This document shows, piece by piece, positions 45,761-57,784 of a DNA stretch of 64,000 nucleotides. The notes beneath the pieces were generated by a model that did not search any database, was not told where the DNA came from, and saw nothing but the letters and a program-made list of their open reading frames with translations. The stretch spans positions 11,308,282 through 11,372,281 of the forward strand of contig CM022678.1 of the NCBI GenBank assembly GCA_012295275.1, in the 5' to 3' direction. Source of the DNA: Chrysomallon squamiferum (Eukaryota > Mollusca > Gastropoda > Neomphalida > Peltospiridae). The translations under genes were made by a program, and so were the position numbers. Positions within the stretch are counted from its first letter, which is position 1. Each line of letters starts with the position of its first letter.

Positions 45761-46044
45761 ATTAACAATTAATTATCTTTACAGCACAGCACATACCAGA
45801 TAATAATGTCATGATAATTCTTAAATGATTAATACAGCTGACCTTCTAACAGGCATCTCTCAAACAGAGATTTAATTTATATTTAAAAAATAATAATTTA
45901 ACAACAAAATAAATAACAAAAATAAATAAATTAATGAAAAAAAAAAAAAAAAAAAAAATACAAAACAAAAACACCCCAAAACAAACAAGCAAACAAACAA
46001 ACAAATTTTGTTGATTATTATTATTATTATTATTATTATCAGCT
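45761..46044. repeat. AT-rich spacer with A-run and (AAAC)n
   Basis: A-run at about 45936-45958, (AAAC)n at 45979-46002 and (ATT)n at 46016-46039. A short unique patch lies at 45775-45870. Confidence 0.75.
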
Positions 46045-46490
46045 GTCTTTTTTCAGAAACAATGCATGCTGGGTATTATTACTGTTGCAGTTGCCGAAGT
46101 TTGGTTTTTTGTCGTGGAAACATTTGACCTTTCTGCAGGGTCAAACAGAAAACTGTAGACTTAATTTAGCTGCTGAGCATCAAGTCATTTTCCATCGCAG
46201 AAAATTAATTCATTCCAAAATGGATGGGGCTTTTTTTTTTTTAAATAATGACCATTACCATGGCGATGGAGACCAATTTGATAATTTCATCCTGTCCAGG
46301 GCAATGGACATGTCCATTTGTCTCTCTCTGGCCACATGAACTGGTCATCTTCACACTCACTCTTTCTAATATGCATTTTCCAAAAAGATAAAAATCAATA
46401 GATGTGTGTGTGTGTCCAGTGTTTTTGGTCAGTTTTGGGGATAACGCTTCAAAATGGACGCTTGTCCAGAATCAATTTCTTAAAGTGATA
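46045..46490. promoter_or_regulatory. Complex island, candidate regulatory element
   Basis: Unique balanced sequence with TTGACCTTTCTGCAGGGTCAA near 46121 (inverted TTGACC/GGTCAA arms), ATGACCATTACCATGGCGATGG near 46246, AACTGGTCATC near 46339, and TTAATTCATTCC. An 84-codon frame (46085-46339) spans it without a recognised domain. Confidence 0.33.
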
Positions 46491-46600
46491 TTCGTCATCT
46501 TCTTCTTCTTCTTTTTTTTTTTTTTTTTTTTTTTTTTTTATTTTTTTTTTTATTTATTTATTTTTTGTTTCAGAATTTTTCTCCTCAAACTGTTTTAGTT
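46491..46600. repeat. (CTT)n and T-rich tract
   Basis: (CTT)n at about 46497-46512 followed by T-run and TTTA. Confidence 0.9.
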
Positions 46601-46985
46601 GAGGTTATGTTTTTATTAGTAACAGAAGTAGTTGTAGTTGTAGTAGTAGTTGTAGTAGTTGTAGTTGTAGTAGTAGTTGTAGTAGTTGTAATAGTTGTAG
46701 TTGTAATAGTTTTAGTACTAGTTGTTGTAATATAGTTGTAGTAGTTTTTTTAATCGTAGTTGTTATTGTAGTAGTAGTTGTAATAGCTGTAATAGTGGTA
46801 AACATTGCAATAGTTGTTGTAATGGTTGTAGTAGTAGTAATTGTAATAGTTGTAGTAGCAGTTGTTAATGTTTGTGGTAATAACAGAAGTTTTATTATTA
46901 ATAAATAATGAATTAGTAGCAACTGTTGTGGTAGTTGTTGTAGTTGTAGTAGTAGTAATGAAACAAGGACAATAGCAATAAGATT
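46601..46985. repeat. AGT/GTT trinucleotide block, copy 2 of a duplicated unit
   Basis: GGTTATGTTTTTATTAGTAA leads into CAGAAGTAGTTGTAGTTG and about 250 bp of GTAGTT/GTAATA repeats. It is related to 45509-45760, 1.1 kb upstream. Confidence 0.85.
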
Positions 46986-47775
46986 TATTTTTTGCTTCAT
47001 TTTTTCTTTTCTTTTTTAAAGTGCCTTATTTCATTATGTTTTTGTTTGTTTTATTTGTTTTGTTTATTTGTTTTTGCTGATGCTTGCATCATTTTTGTCA
47101 TAATTTTCTCGTTATGAATATTATTGATGTTGCTTTTTATCTTTATATTTAAAAGATTTTATTATTTTGTTTTACCTCAAAATACATTATGTTCTAATTC
47201 CTCTGCTTTTGTAAAAAAAAAAAAAAATAAACAAAACAAACAAACAAACGAACAAATAAATAAATAGAAAATATATAATAAAATAATTAAATAAATAATT
47301 TCTACAAATAAAAAAAAATTTCAAATTCTTACTCAGACAAGCATAACAAACAAATAAATTAATTAATTAATTAATTAATGAACAAACAAACAATAAAACA
47401 AAAGAAATAATAGCAAACAAAAGAAATTAATTGAATAAAACGCACCTGTAACAATGCTACAATTAAACGGAATAAGAATTTGTCTACACTGTGCATTTTC
47501 TGCTTCGATATTCACATTATGTTCCTTCCACCTGTCTGTCTGTCTGTCTGTCTGTTGTTTTGTCTGTCAGTGTCAGCATGCAGCATTGTGTGTAGGTAAA
47601 CTTTTATTTTTTATTTTTTATTTTTTTTCATCTTCAACAAAACACAAAGTGCTTTTGAAAATCTGTTTTTTTTAACATAAAGGGGTAACACATGTGGCTC
47701 AAAGTCTTTTAATAGTTAACAAAGTTTGTGCAGTCTGCTGAGGAGTTCTTTGTGAGTTTTTCATTATTCTGGTAT

Positions 47776-47777
<2 letters not shown>
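46986..47777. repeat. AT-rich region with AAAC/TTAA tetramers and TGTC repeats
   Basis: A-tract and AAAC at 47215-47260, (TTAA)n at about 47356-47378 and (TGTC)n at about 47534-47556. No gene recognised. Confidence 0.7.

Positions 47778-47830
<53 letters not shown>
47778..47830. repeat. (TG)26 microsatellite
   Basis: A perfect 53-bp TG tract. Confidence 0.97.
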
Positions 47831-47832
<2 letters not shown>

Positions 47833-48250
47833 CACATGTAAGCAAATTGAGCTGAAACATTCCATAGTTTGAAAAACTGAGGTAAGCTGTTTTTAGTTAT
47901 TTTCTAAAACTCAAAATGTAAATTCTTTTTTTTTTTCTTTTTTTTTTTTAAAGTATTAATAAATTTATTTGTTACCATGGAAATTGGAAAACTGTCTTCA
48001 GGTGGAAAATGTGAGTGTTTTATTTATTTTTTTTTTTTATTTTTTTTTTCTGCTGATTTCTGAATGGGTCATTTTGTCATATTTTGTATTAAAATGTATT
48101 TTGGACTGTTTTCAGTCACATTTGTCATGTGAGAAAATATCTTATTTTGGTCCAACAGGAATAATTATAAATAGATTAATTTTTTAATTTAGATTTCTAA
48201 TTTTTTAATTTAATATTTTAATTTTAATATATTTATATATTTATTTTTTA

Positions 48251-48296
<46 letters not shown>

Positions 48297-48403
48297 TATT
48301 TATTTATTTTTTTTTTTTTTTCTTGATTGATTGTTTAAATTTTTTTTTGAATAAAAAGTTATCTAAATTTATTTTTAGATATGTTTGGTGTATAAATTAC
48401 TAA
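47831..48403. repeat. T-tracts, (ATT)n and TTTA repeats
   Basis: T-runs at 47927-47950 and 48030-48050, and (ATT)n at about 48254-48300. An ATG in good Kozak context (ACCATGG, 47977) opens only a short frame that enters a T-rich tract. Confidence 0.8.
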
Positions 48404-48437
48404 TGGTGACTGTTAATGGTGACTGTTAATGGCGACT
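48404..48437. repeat. Short GGTGACTGTTAAT repeat, about 2.5 copies
   Basis: TAATGGTGACTGTTAATGGTGACTGTTAATGGCGACTGT: a 15-bp unit directly upstream of the tRNA-like segment. Confidence 0.85.
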
Positions 48438-48511
48438 GTGCTATTAGTTCAGTTGTTAGAACACTGGATTCTCACAATGAAACTCTGGGTTCAAATCTTC
48501 CCGGTGGTGTT
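48438..48511 (+). ncRNA. tRNA-like segment, probable SINE head or tRNA relic
   Basis: TAGTTCAGTTGTTAGA (48445-48460) matches the pol III A box/D-arm of tRNAs, and GGTTCAAATC (48488-48497) matches the B box/T-loop. The 43-bp distance is right for a tRNA, and a TTCTCAC loop at 48469-48475 would place a CTC (Glu-type) anticodon correctly. The acceptor, anticodon and T stems do not pair well, so this is not a working tRNA. It is more likely the head of a tRNA-derived SINE. No A-rich tail was identified; a 43-bp array begins about 40 bp downstream. Confidence 0.55.
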
Positions 48512-48548
48512 TGTGTGAAGTTTTACATTAAAAACTCACATTATTAGT

Positions 48549-49098
48549 AACAAATACAATTACAAATAACTGAATGTGGTTTGTTCTTAATAACAAATAC
48601 AATTACAAATAACTGAATGTGGTTTGTTCTTAATAACAAATACAATTACAAATAACTGAATGTGGTTTGTTCTTAGTAACAAATACAATTACAAATAACT
48701 GAATGTGGTTTGTTCTTAATAACAAATACAATTACAAATAACTGAATGTGGTTTGTTCTTAATAACAAATACAATTACAAATAACTGAATGTGGTGTGTT
48801 ATTAGTAACAAATACAATTACAAATAACTGAATGTGGTGTGTTATTAGTAACAAATACAATTACAAATAACCGAATGTGGTTTGTTCTTAATAACCAAAT
48901 ACAATTACAAATAACTGAATGTGGTGTGTTATTAGTAACAAATACAATTACAAATAACCGAATGTGGTTTGTTCTTAATAACCAAATACAATTACAAATA
49001 ACTGAATGTGGTGTGTTATTAGTAACAAATACAATTACAAATAACTGAATGTGGTGTGTTATTAGTAACAAATACAATTACAAATAACCAAATGTGGT
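48549..49098. repeat. 43-bp minisatellite, about 13 copies
   Basis: The unit is AACAAATACAATTACAAATA plus ACTGAATGTGGTTTGTTCTTAAT. Two forms exist: GTTTGTTCTTAAT (B) and GTGTGTTATTAGT (A). The left copies are all B; from about 48790 the order becomes A-A-B-A-B-A-A, with a 1-bp insertion in some B copies. Frames on both strands are repeat translations. Confidence 0.97.
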
Positions 49099-50040
49099 TT
49101 TTAATGCACATTAATGTGTTCACTTTATCTTGTTCCACACAGTGCTCCATACACAGTAACAGTACATATCATTTATGTTATGTTACATTTCAGTATTTCA
49201 TCAGTTAATCAATATACTTTGTTATTCATTGATTGTCTCATTTCTGCTGTGTGTGTATTTATCCATTCATTCTTTCATTCGTTCATTTATTCATTTGTAA
49301 GTAGTAATAATCTTTTTAAAAAATTCTGAATTAATCTTTTCTAAAACTATTTCAAAAATAGATCTATGTGTGTGAAAGGAAAATAAAATTGATTAATTAA
49401 TTTTTGACAGTAACTAAACAGATACATTTTTTTTTTTAAATTGATTCCAATCTGAAATAAAATTAATCAATTAAGAATAGTAAAAAATAAATAAATAAAA
49501 ACAATTCAAATGTGGAATAGAATTGACAAAGAAATTGTTTAAAATTAATAACAGAAATACACAATGAAAATAAATAAATAAATAAATAAGATTTAAACAA
49601 ATTTAAAAACAAACAAATACAAAATAATTAAACAAAAGCTAAAAAAAAATAATTATAACATTTTTAAAAACAAAATTAATAAAAGAAATCATTTATATAT
49701 TTATTTATTTATTTATTTACAAGACAGAATCGTTAAACTCTGTGACACTGAAAACCTTCACAACAAGAATCAATGTTGAGAAATTTCATTTACAACACAT
49801 TTTTAACTTAATCCCGCTTCAAAAATATTTGCACCCGAATATTTCTTTTACTTACAGGCACCACGTGCTGCTTGTTATCGCCTCAGTTTGCTGTCACAGA
49901 TGCATAATTCTAAACAGAGGCAAAAATTTTTCTTTTCTTTCGAACTCAGTTTATTGTAATCATTGACCAGAGTTACTTCTTCGCTTTCATCTGTTACCAG
50001 CGAAAGAAAAGTGTAAAAAGTTTTACATCAATAACTCCGT
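49099..50040. other. AT-rich sequence with AAAT/TTCA tetramers
   Basis: TTCATTCR repeats near 49264-49300, A-rich DNA to 49720 and a unique CpG-containing patch at 49780-50040 including ACGTGCTGC and CATTGACCAG. Short frames have no domain. Confidence 0.55.
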
Positions 50041-50967
50041 AACAATGGGCAATAGGTATATATATTTATGTGTGTATATTTATATATATATATATATTTA
50101 TTTTAATATGAATGGATTGTGCCAGCTTGGTTGGTGGCTAAAGTATATTGTGTGTGTTGGCATTTTGTCAGTTTTTGATGTAAATTCTGAGTCGCTATGG
50201 TTGATAATGAGAAATGTTCGGGTAAGTGTTTGAAAAAAAAAGGAAAAGTTAATTTGAAAACAAAATTTTTAGTTTTGAGTTTTAATTATTAGTTTGTTCC
50301 GTTTTAATTTTTTTTTAAAAATTTTTAAATTATTCATTATTTTAAAAGAAAAATACTGACTTGTTTTTATTCATTTTTTTTCTTAAAATTTGAATTCATT
50401 GCTTTTTAATCTTTCTCTTGTGTTTTGGTGTTGTTGTTTTATTTCAAATAATTATTAAATTGTTTTGCTGCTTGATATTATTTTGTTCAGTATTTCTTCA
50501 AATTTTTGCTCAAATTCATGCTACATATTAATTAATTTTATTTAATTATATATATATTTAATATTATTATATATATTAATAGTTTTAAAATAAAACAAAT
50601 ATTCACCCATTCCTTTATTTCATGTGCTGTGAAACAGTTTTTGATCAAAATGCTAAATTAATTTATGACAAAAGAAAGAAAATACACATTTTATTGTTAT
50701 TTACATTTTATTTCATTCAGTTTACTTTATTTCATTTATTTATTATTTTTCATTTATTGCTGTTGTTATTAAACTGTTGCTATGATTATTGATGTTATTA
50801 ATGTTATTATTACTACTACTGTTAGTGCAACTATTACTATTATTACTGTTGTTCTTTTTTCACAAAACAACAAAAAGGAGAATTAAATAAAATAAAAAAT
50901 AATTTTTGGTAAATTTATAGATATAATTATTTTATTCACCAAATGAAAAAAACAGAAAGAAAATAAC

Positions 50968-51002
<35 letters not shown>

Positions 51003-51149
51003 TGCACACAATAATAAATAAATTGTAAAATAAAGTGATATTTTGGGCCACTATCTTTGTAACAGAAGATTCATTTTTTATATTTAGTACCACCAAGTAT
51101 CAAAATATTACTCTAATTAATTAATATTAATATTGAACAAGCCAGACAG
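50041..51149. repeat. AT-rich region with (TA)n and ACT trinucleotides
   Basis: (TA)n near 50079-50096, 50547-50580 and 50971-50983 (followed by (CA)n to 51003), and interrupted ATT/ACT repeats at 50760-50850. No gene seen. Confidence 0.7.
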
Positions 51150-52024
<875 letters not shown>

Positions 52025-52255
52025 AATTGAGAACTTTAGTTATAAATAACCTTGTTTTAAAGACATCCTATATTAAACATTGTGTGTTTAGTTGCTGTTT
52101 GTTTTCTAAATTAAGAACTTGATTTATAAATAACTTTATTTTGAAAGAAATTCTATTTTAAATTTTGTGTATTTTGTTGTTGTTTGTTTTCCAAATTGAG
52201 AACTTGAGTTACAAATAACATTCTTTCAAAGAAATTCCTTATTAATTTTTAACTG
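52025..52255. repeat. About 85-bp tandem repeat, about 2.7 copies
   Basis: TTGAGAACTT, TTAAGAACTT and TTGAGAACTT start at 52027, 52111 and 52196. Each is followed by ARTTAYAAATAAC.TT and an AAAGAAATYC segment, and copies are joined by TTGTTGTTTGTTTTC.AAAT. Confidence 0.9.
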
Positions 52256-52329
52256 ATTTTTGTTTTTGGTATTACTTAAAAAAAAAAAAAAAAAAAAAAA
52301 TATTACAAAAGAAAATTAAAAAGGACAAT
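52256..52329. repeat. A-run
   Basis: A-run of about 22 nt at 52280-52301 in AT-rich DNA. Confidence 0.85.
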
Positions 52330-52950
52330 GGGTGCAAAATGTCACACTGCGGTGTTACATTTTTTTCTCCAGTCTCTTTGAAATGTTTCTTTTCTTGCTT
52401 CTTCACAAATCTAATTTTACCAAATCACACATTGACAGGACAACACCTTCCAAGTGTTTTCAGTGTCTGCCGACCACATTAGAGGAAAACAGATTAACTT
52501 TGTCTGCCTGCGAATTAGAACAATTCTTATATCGCTGTTTCCATTGTCTCAAAAAGAGAGTTCGACCGTTTCTTTCGAATTGGCTCTCGAGCGGAATGAT
52601 TGCACTCAGAGTCGACTCTGAGATCAAAAAGAAAAATATCTTTGTTGATAATTTTTTGACAAATTTTTGTCGTTATTTTTTGCAAGTTGTTGTGAAGTGG
52701 AAAATATGATTTCTGATTGTGACTTGGTAATTAAAAAAACACAGCAGCTGAAGTCAAAGTCGTCTCGTGTTGAAGATAAATATTTAATTTGAGTTTTTTT
52801 AAATCAAATCTGGAAGGCAGAGGTTTATATTACAGTTGTTTAAAAAAGAGAACAGACAGCATTCAGTGGTTCCCTTAGGTCTCTGGATCAACCCTTCGTA
52901 TCTCCAGTGAACTATTTTTGTCCCAGTCTGGAAAATTATAAATTGTTTTT
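52330..52950. promoter_or_regulatory. Complex island with an 18-bp perfect palindrome
   Basis: Balanced unique sequence with CpGs. It contains the perfect palindrome CTCAGAGTCGACTCTGAG (52605-52622) and a TTTCCATTGTCTC (SOX-type CATTGT) word near 52540. A 125-codon + frame (52332-52709) crosses it. Its middle third is not low complexity and carries several Cys and Arg, but I recognise no family, and its N-terminal part is Phe/Leu-rich. I treat it as chance, with small doubt. Confidence 0.33.
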
Positions 52951-53540
<590 letters not shown>

Positions 53541-53569
53541 ACCACTGTCATATTTTAACAAATTATGAT

Positions 53570-53960
53570 GAGAAAATTCAGTTTAGATTGCTTCACCCTG
53601 GTGGTTGTCTAATTCAATAAACCGAAAGCTCTGTGTGTCCGTGTGTGTGTGTGTGTGACAGAAATTACCTCCAGCGGAGAAGAGCTCTCTAAAGACAGGT
53701 AATTACAAAGGGCTGACTTGGCAGGGAGCTGGTTTTTCTGGGACCCAGGCACACAAATTCGCGGAGCCGCAAAAATCAAAACAAAATCATCAACTCCTCA
53801 TTCCTAATAACTGTTTGCAATCTGACCAGTCCCCCCAGGGCTGCTGACCAGTGGTCAGAATTTCATTTCCGCTCCGTCCCCAGTGGTCAGTCAGTGTTGT
53901 CCATCTGGCTGGATGTAATAAAAACGGGAAAGAAGAAAAGCAAACAAAGCTGATATTATT
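53570..53960. promoter_or_regulatory. Complex GC-richer island with clustered TGACCAGTGGTCA motifs
   Basis: Unique sequence containing ACAGGTAATTACAAAGG near 53695, TGACCAGT (53823-53830), the full TGACCAGTGGTCA (53845-53857) and CCAGTGGTCAGTCAGTG (53880). Three motif copies fall in 70 bp, beside a CCCCCC run at 53831-53836. There is no coding frame apart from a repeat-derived minus frame. It is one of the best loci to test the motif. Confidence 0.42.
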
Positions 53961-54240
53961 GGTTTTTCTTCTCACTGTGTCCAGTTTTCTTCTGTGTGTG
54001 TGGTAAAGTCTTGACTTTGTTTTTGAAAAGTAATGAATAGGTAATAATAGTAATAGCAGTGGTGTAATGTTAATTACAATAATGACAGTATTAGTGATAT
54101 TAATAATAATAGAAGTGACAGTAATAATAACAGTTATAATAACAGTAATAATAGTACTAGTATTATAATAATAATAATAATAATAGTAGTGATAGTAATA
54201 ATAAAACAACAATAATAACAGTAAATAATAGTACTAGTAT

Positions 54241-54275
<35 letters not shown>

Positions 54276-54640
54276 GTATTAGTAATAATAGTAATAAAAT
54301 ATTAGTAATAATAATAATAGTAGTGATAGTAATAATAAAACAACAATAATAATATTAGTAGTAATACTAATAATAAAAGAAATAACAATAATGATAATAA
54401 ATTATAATTATAATTATAATAATGACATAGTAATAATGTATTAATAATAATAACAACAATACTATTTATAACAGAAATAACAATAGCAATAAAGGTAATA
54501 ATAAAAAGAACCTGAAAAATAAAATAATAACATTTGGTAGGAATAAAAACATGAATGTGATTTTTATTAGTTTTTGTCTGTGTGTACATTAGTATGATAT
54601 GTGTGTCTGCATGTATCTTTGTGCAAGTAAAAAATATAAA
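53961..54640. repeat. AAT/AGT/AAC trinucleotide region with internal duplication
   Basis: Interrupted trinucleotides at about 54036-54440. AATAATAGTAGTGATAGTAATAATAAAACAACAATAATA occurs twice (about 54178 and 54313) and AGTAATAATAGTACTAGTATTATA twice (about 54141 and 54222), so the tract has been duplicated with a period of about 80-135 bp. Confidence 0.9.
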
Positions 54641-54810
54641 AAATCTTTGTATAATTTCATTTCTGTATTAAAGTAGGTATCTGTCTTGTTGTCTGTGTGT
54701 CTGTAAGTATGTAGATTTATTTAAATGTTTGTGTGTGTGCTGTTCTTACTTTAACTGTCTGTTCATCTGTAGATGTGTATGTTATTTTGATAATGGATAC
54801 TGACATCGAA

Positions 54811-54841
<31 letters not shown>

Positions 54842-55619
54842 TATTACATACAAACTCTTGAAGCAGTATTGAAATGAAAATGTCTTGTTTTAACATTAGA
54901 CATATCAAACTCGGACATCCTGAATGAAAGCTAAACATCTACTCTGTAATGACAGTTAAATTGAATAATGTTGCCATGGTTGCATCAAATTTGAATGAAA
55001 ATGCTATGATTTTTACATAACAACCTTTCAGTGTGTGTGCTTAGTGCTGTCTGTCTGTCTACAGCATTCGTTTTTATTTGTCTGTTTTTCTGTTTGTGTG
55101 TTTGTTCTTTATTTGTTATTAATTAATTTCTTCATTTATTGATTTATTTAGTTATTTAATTTATTTATTATTTTTTATTTGTTTGTTTTTAGTTGGTTTA
55201 TTTATTTGTTTATTTTGTTTTCATTTATAAAATTAATTATGTATTTATTTATTTACATTTATTTATTTATCTTAATTTTAAAAATTATTTTTTTTTTTTT
55301 TTTCAGTTTGTTTATTTAGTTATTTTATTTTTATTTATTTATAATTTTTTTGTGTATAAATGTAGATGAATTTTTGAATATTTTGATACTATACTTTTAT
55401 TATTAATGCTGTTATAGTTATATAAAAATCTTTTAAATTTATCAAATCAAACAGTTTTAATCTTATTATTTTATCATTCTACAAATAAACTAAAAAAACA
55501 TACATTGTCTCTTTTAAATAAACTTTTAACTAATTCCTTTTTCTAAAACAAAATAAAAAAAAAAAAACCCTCAACAAATTTATAAAATAAAAATAAAATA
55601 AAAATAAAAATAATTTAGA
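54641..55619. repeat. AT-rich region with (TA)n and TTTA/TTTG tetramers
   Basis: (TA)n at about 54820-54844, TCTGTCTG words near 54675 and 55050, and TTTA/TTTG repeats at 55130-55345 with a T-run at 55288-55303. No gene seen. Confidence 0.75.
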
Positions 55620-55810
55620 AATCTTCGGGTGTTTGACTTTCTCAGACAAAACGGATGTTACAGATTCTCTGTGCTCATTACTTGTTGATGATGCATTGTG
55701 GGATTGCAGTGTTTTCAAATGTCAGAGGATATTAGACAAACTCCCTGGACAGACACTCGGACAAAACGCTTCTCTCTTCAGTTCACACGCACTAAAATAT
55801 CATCATCATC
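55620..55810. other. Short complex patch, no gene seen
   Basis: Balanced sequence. Frames of 62-69 codons on the two strands overlap here without domains. (CAT)n at 55799-55818. Confidence 0.35.
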
Positions 55811-56119
55811 ATCATCATTGTTCTTGTTATTATAAAATTTGAAAAAATAAAAATATAACAAAAAATTAAAAAATGTAAATTTCTAAGGAAAGATTAAAAT
55901 TAAAGATTAAAATTAAAGATTAAGATGCAATTGCAACAAAATAAATGATAAAAACATTAAAAACAATTAAAATTTTCAAAGACAAAAAAAAAAATTATAA
56001 CAGTTTTTTTTATAATCAGTAGCTTACTAAAACATGATTAAAAGAAAAAAAAAAAAAAAAAAAAATCATTTGAACCTACTTGCAAGAGAATCTGAAAAAA
56101 TAAAAAAATAAAAAAATAA
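55811..56119. repeat. A-rich sequence with ATTAAAGATTAAAA repeat
   Basis: Three units of GATTAAAATTAAA near 55890-55925, an A-run at 56045-56064 and (AAAAAAT)n at 56094-56118. Confidence 0.85.
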
Positions 56120-56465
56120 AAAAGTAAAAAACATTTCTGTTACAGTGAAACAGCAGACTGCTGATGATTGGTTTTTTTGTCAGCCTCTGTCTCGTTTCCA
56201 ACTGGTTCTCTTGAAAAAAAGGGAGGAGTGTAATGATTAGCTGTTTTACTGTTAAAAAAAACAACTCTTCACTGATGCAACCAGAAGCTGAAAAAACGAT
56301 ATTGATCAGACGCCAGTGAAATGAGCTCTCAGAGAGAGACAAACATGGCTGACTGTGATTGGACTCTGTGTCTGGTTTTGTCGTCGTCAAGGACAGCCTA
56401 CAGTTGTGTTTTCTCTGTCTTAGCTGTTTTATTGTTTCCAATGACAGTGGGAAAATGTTGAAAGT
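56120..56465. promoter_or_regulatory. Complex island with ATTGG boxes
   Basis: Unique sequence with GATGATTGGTTTTTTTG near 56163, AACATGGCTGACTGTGATTGGAC near 56342 and CAGACGCCAGTGAAATGAGCTC. A 138-codon minus frame (56076-56492) includes non-low-complexity residues but no domain I recognise. Confidence 0.3.
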
Positions 56466-56847
56466 TTTTTTTATGTGGAGAAAATGAAACAACTGAACAT
56501 GAGATGTAAAATTTATTTATTATTTGGTTAGATTGTTTTTGGATTGGTTTTGGGTTTATTTTTGTTCTTTGTTTATTTATTTGTTTGTTTATTTGTTTAT
56601 TTATTTGTTTATTTATTTGTTTATTTGTTTATTTATTGATTGATTTGTTTGTTTGTTTATTTTTTTATGCATTTCTTTTTTGTTACATTTGTTCATTTTC
56701 TTTTTAATTATTTTTCATTTGTTTGTTTATTCATTTATATATTAATTAATTAAACTATTTTTAAACTCCTTTCTCAGTGAGTTATTTGAGTGTGTATATG
56801 AGTATGTGTGTGTGTGCATGCATGTTATTTGTTAGATTGATTTTAAG

Positions 56848-56879
<32 letters not shown>

Positions 56880-57036
56880 GTCATTATTTATGTATTTTTT
56901 ATAACACACACAGACATGCATATATACACAAACCAATATCAAGACACATGTTCACACACATACACACACACGGATGCACACATAATTACACTCAGACACA
57001 CATAAACATAAACACATACAACCACCATTTATATAT
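56466..57036. repeat. TTTA/TTTG tetramers, (TA)n and CACACA
   Basis: Tetramers at 56560-56750, (TA)n at about 56848-56875 and CACA/CATA-rich sequence at 56905-57015. Confidence 0.85.
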
Positions 57037-57297
57037 TTGTCCCCATTCATTCATTCATCTGTCCATCCATCTATTCTTTCATCTATCCATCCATCCATCT
57101 ACTCATTCATCTATCCATCCATCCATCTATTCATCCATCCATCCATCCATCCATCTATTCATTCATCCATCCATCCATCATCATATTCATTCATCCATCC
57201 ATCCATCCATCCATCCATCTATTCATCCATCCATCCATCCATCCATCTATTCATTCATCCATCCATCTATCCATCCATCTATCCATCCATCCATCTA
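57037..57297. repeat. (CATC)n tetranucleotide array
   Basis: About 255 bp of ATCC/CATC repeats with CATT and CTAT variants. His/Pro/Ser/Ile frames in all phases are repeat translations. Confidence 0.96.
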
Positions 57298-57472
57298 CAT
57301 CTTTTCGTCCACTTTTAACAAAATATTCGCGTGTCCCATATTTCACTGGTGAAATAATCAGCTGTGTGATGTAACGAGTGCTCTGATTGGCTGCTGTAAC
57401 AGATATGTGTTCACTTCTAATTGGCTGATTAACCGACTGGGCGGAGTTACGTAACACCAGCCTTGGTCAAAA
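57298..57472. promoter_or_regulatory. Promoter-like island: ATTGG boxes, GC box, bZIP palindrome
   Basis: The short island contains CTGATTGGCTG (57384) and CTAATTGGCTGATTAACC (57417), both inverted CCAAT boxes. It also has GGGCGGAG (GC-box type, 57439) and GTTACGTAAC (57446-57455), a perfect PAR-bZIP/C/EBP-class palindrome. No TATA box or downstream exon was found. It could equally be an enhancer. Confidence 0.42.
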
Positions 57473-57784
57473 AAAAAAAAAAAAAGAAAAAAAAAAAAAC
57501 GCAACAGAACTAAAATTAGGTTATTCAAAAATGTGTCTGGTGATGTAATAACAATAATAACATTATTGTTATTGATCTGTCTGCAAGGAAGTGGGTTACC
57601 AAGGAAAAAAAAAAAAAAAGATGATTAGATCTTTCTCGTTTCCATGGTTACATAAGAACTGAGGAAAGGGATAACACAATTTTTTTTTGGTTGCCAGACA
57701 GACAGACACAAAAAAAAAAGTGTTTTGGCAAAGTCTTGTTGTTTTCATGTTGGGTGTTGACAACTTCAGGGTGGAAGAGCGACT
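57473..57784. other. A-runs and unique sequence
   Basis: A-runs at 57470-57500 and 57606-57620, AACAATAATAACATTATTGTT palindromic AT sequence near 57550, and otherwise unique DNA. Confidence 0.5.

Noticed and set aside
47977-48187. ATG with strong Kozak-like context (ACCATGG)
   Set aside because: The frame enters a T-rich tract within 15 codons and has no domain or splice support.
48438-48511. Functional tRNA-Glu gene
   Set aside because: A and B boxes and anticodon loop are well placed, but acceptor, anticodon and T stems do not pair; called tRNA-like instead.
52332-52709. 125-codon + frame as a gene
   Set aside because: Partly non-repetitive, but no domain, poor start context and Phe/Leu-rich N-terminus; open length is within chance for this many frames in 64 kb. 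Kept as a regulatory island instead.
56777-57352. 191-codon + frame rich in Ser, Ile, His and Pro
   Set aside because: Comes from (TA)n, CACACA and the (CATC)n array; overlapping frames show the same composition.
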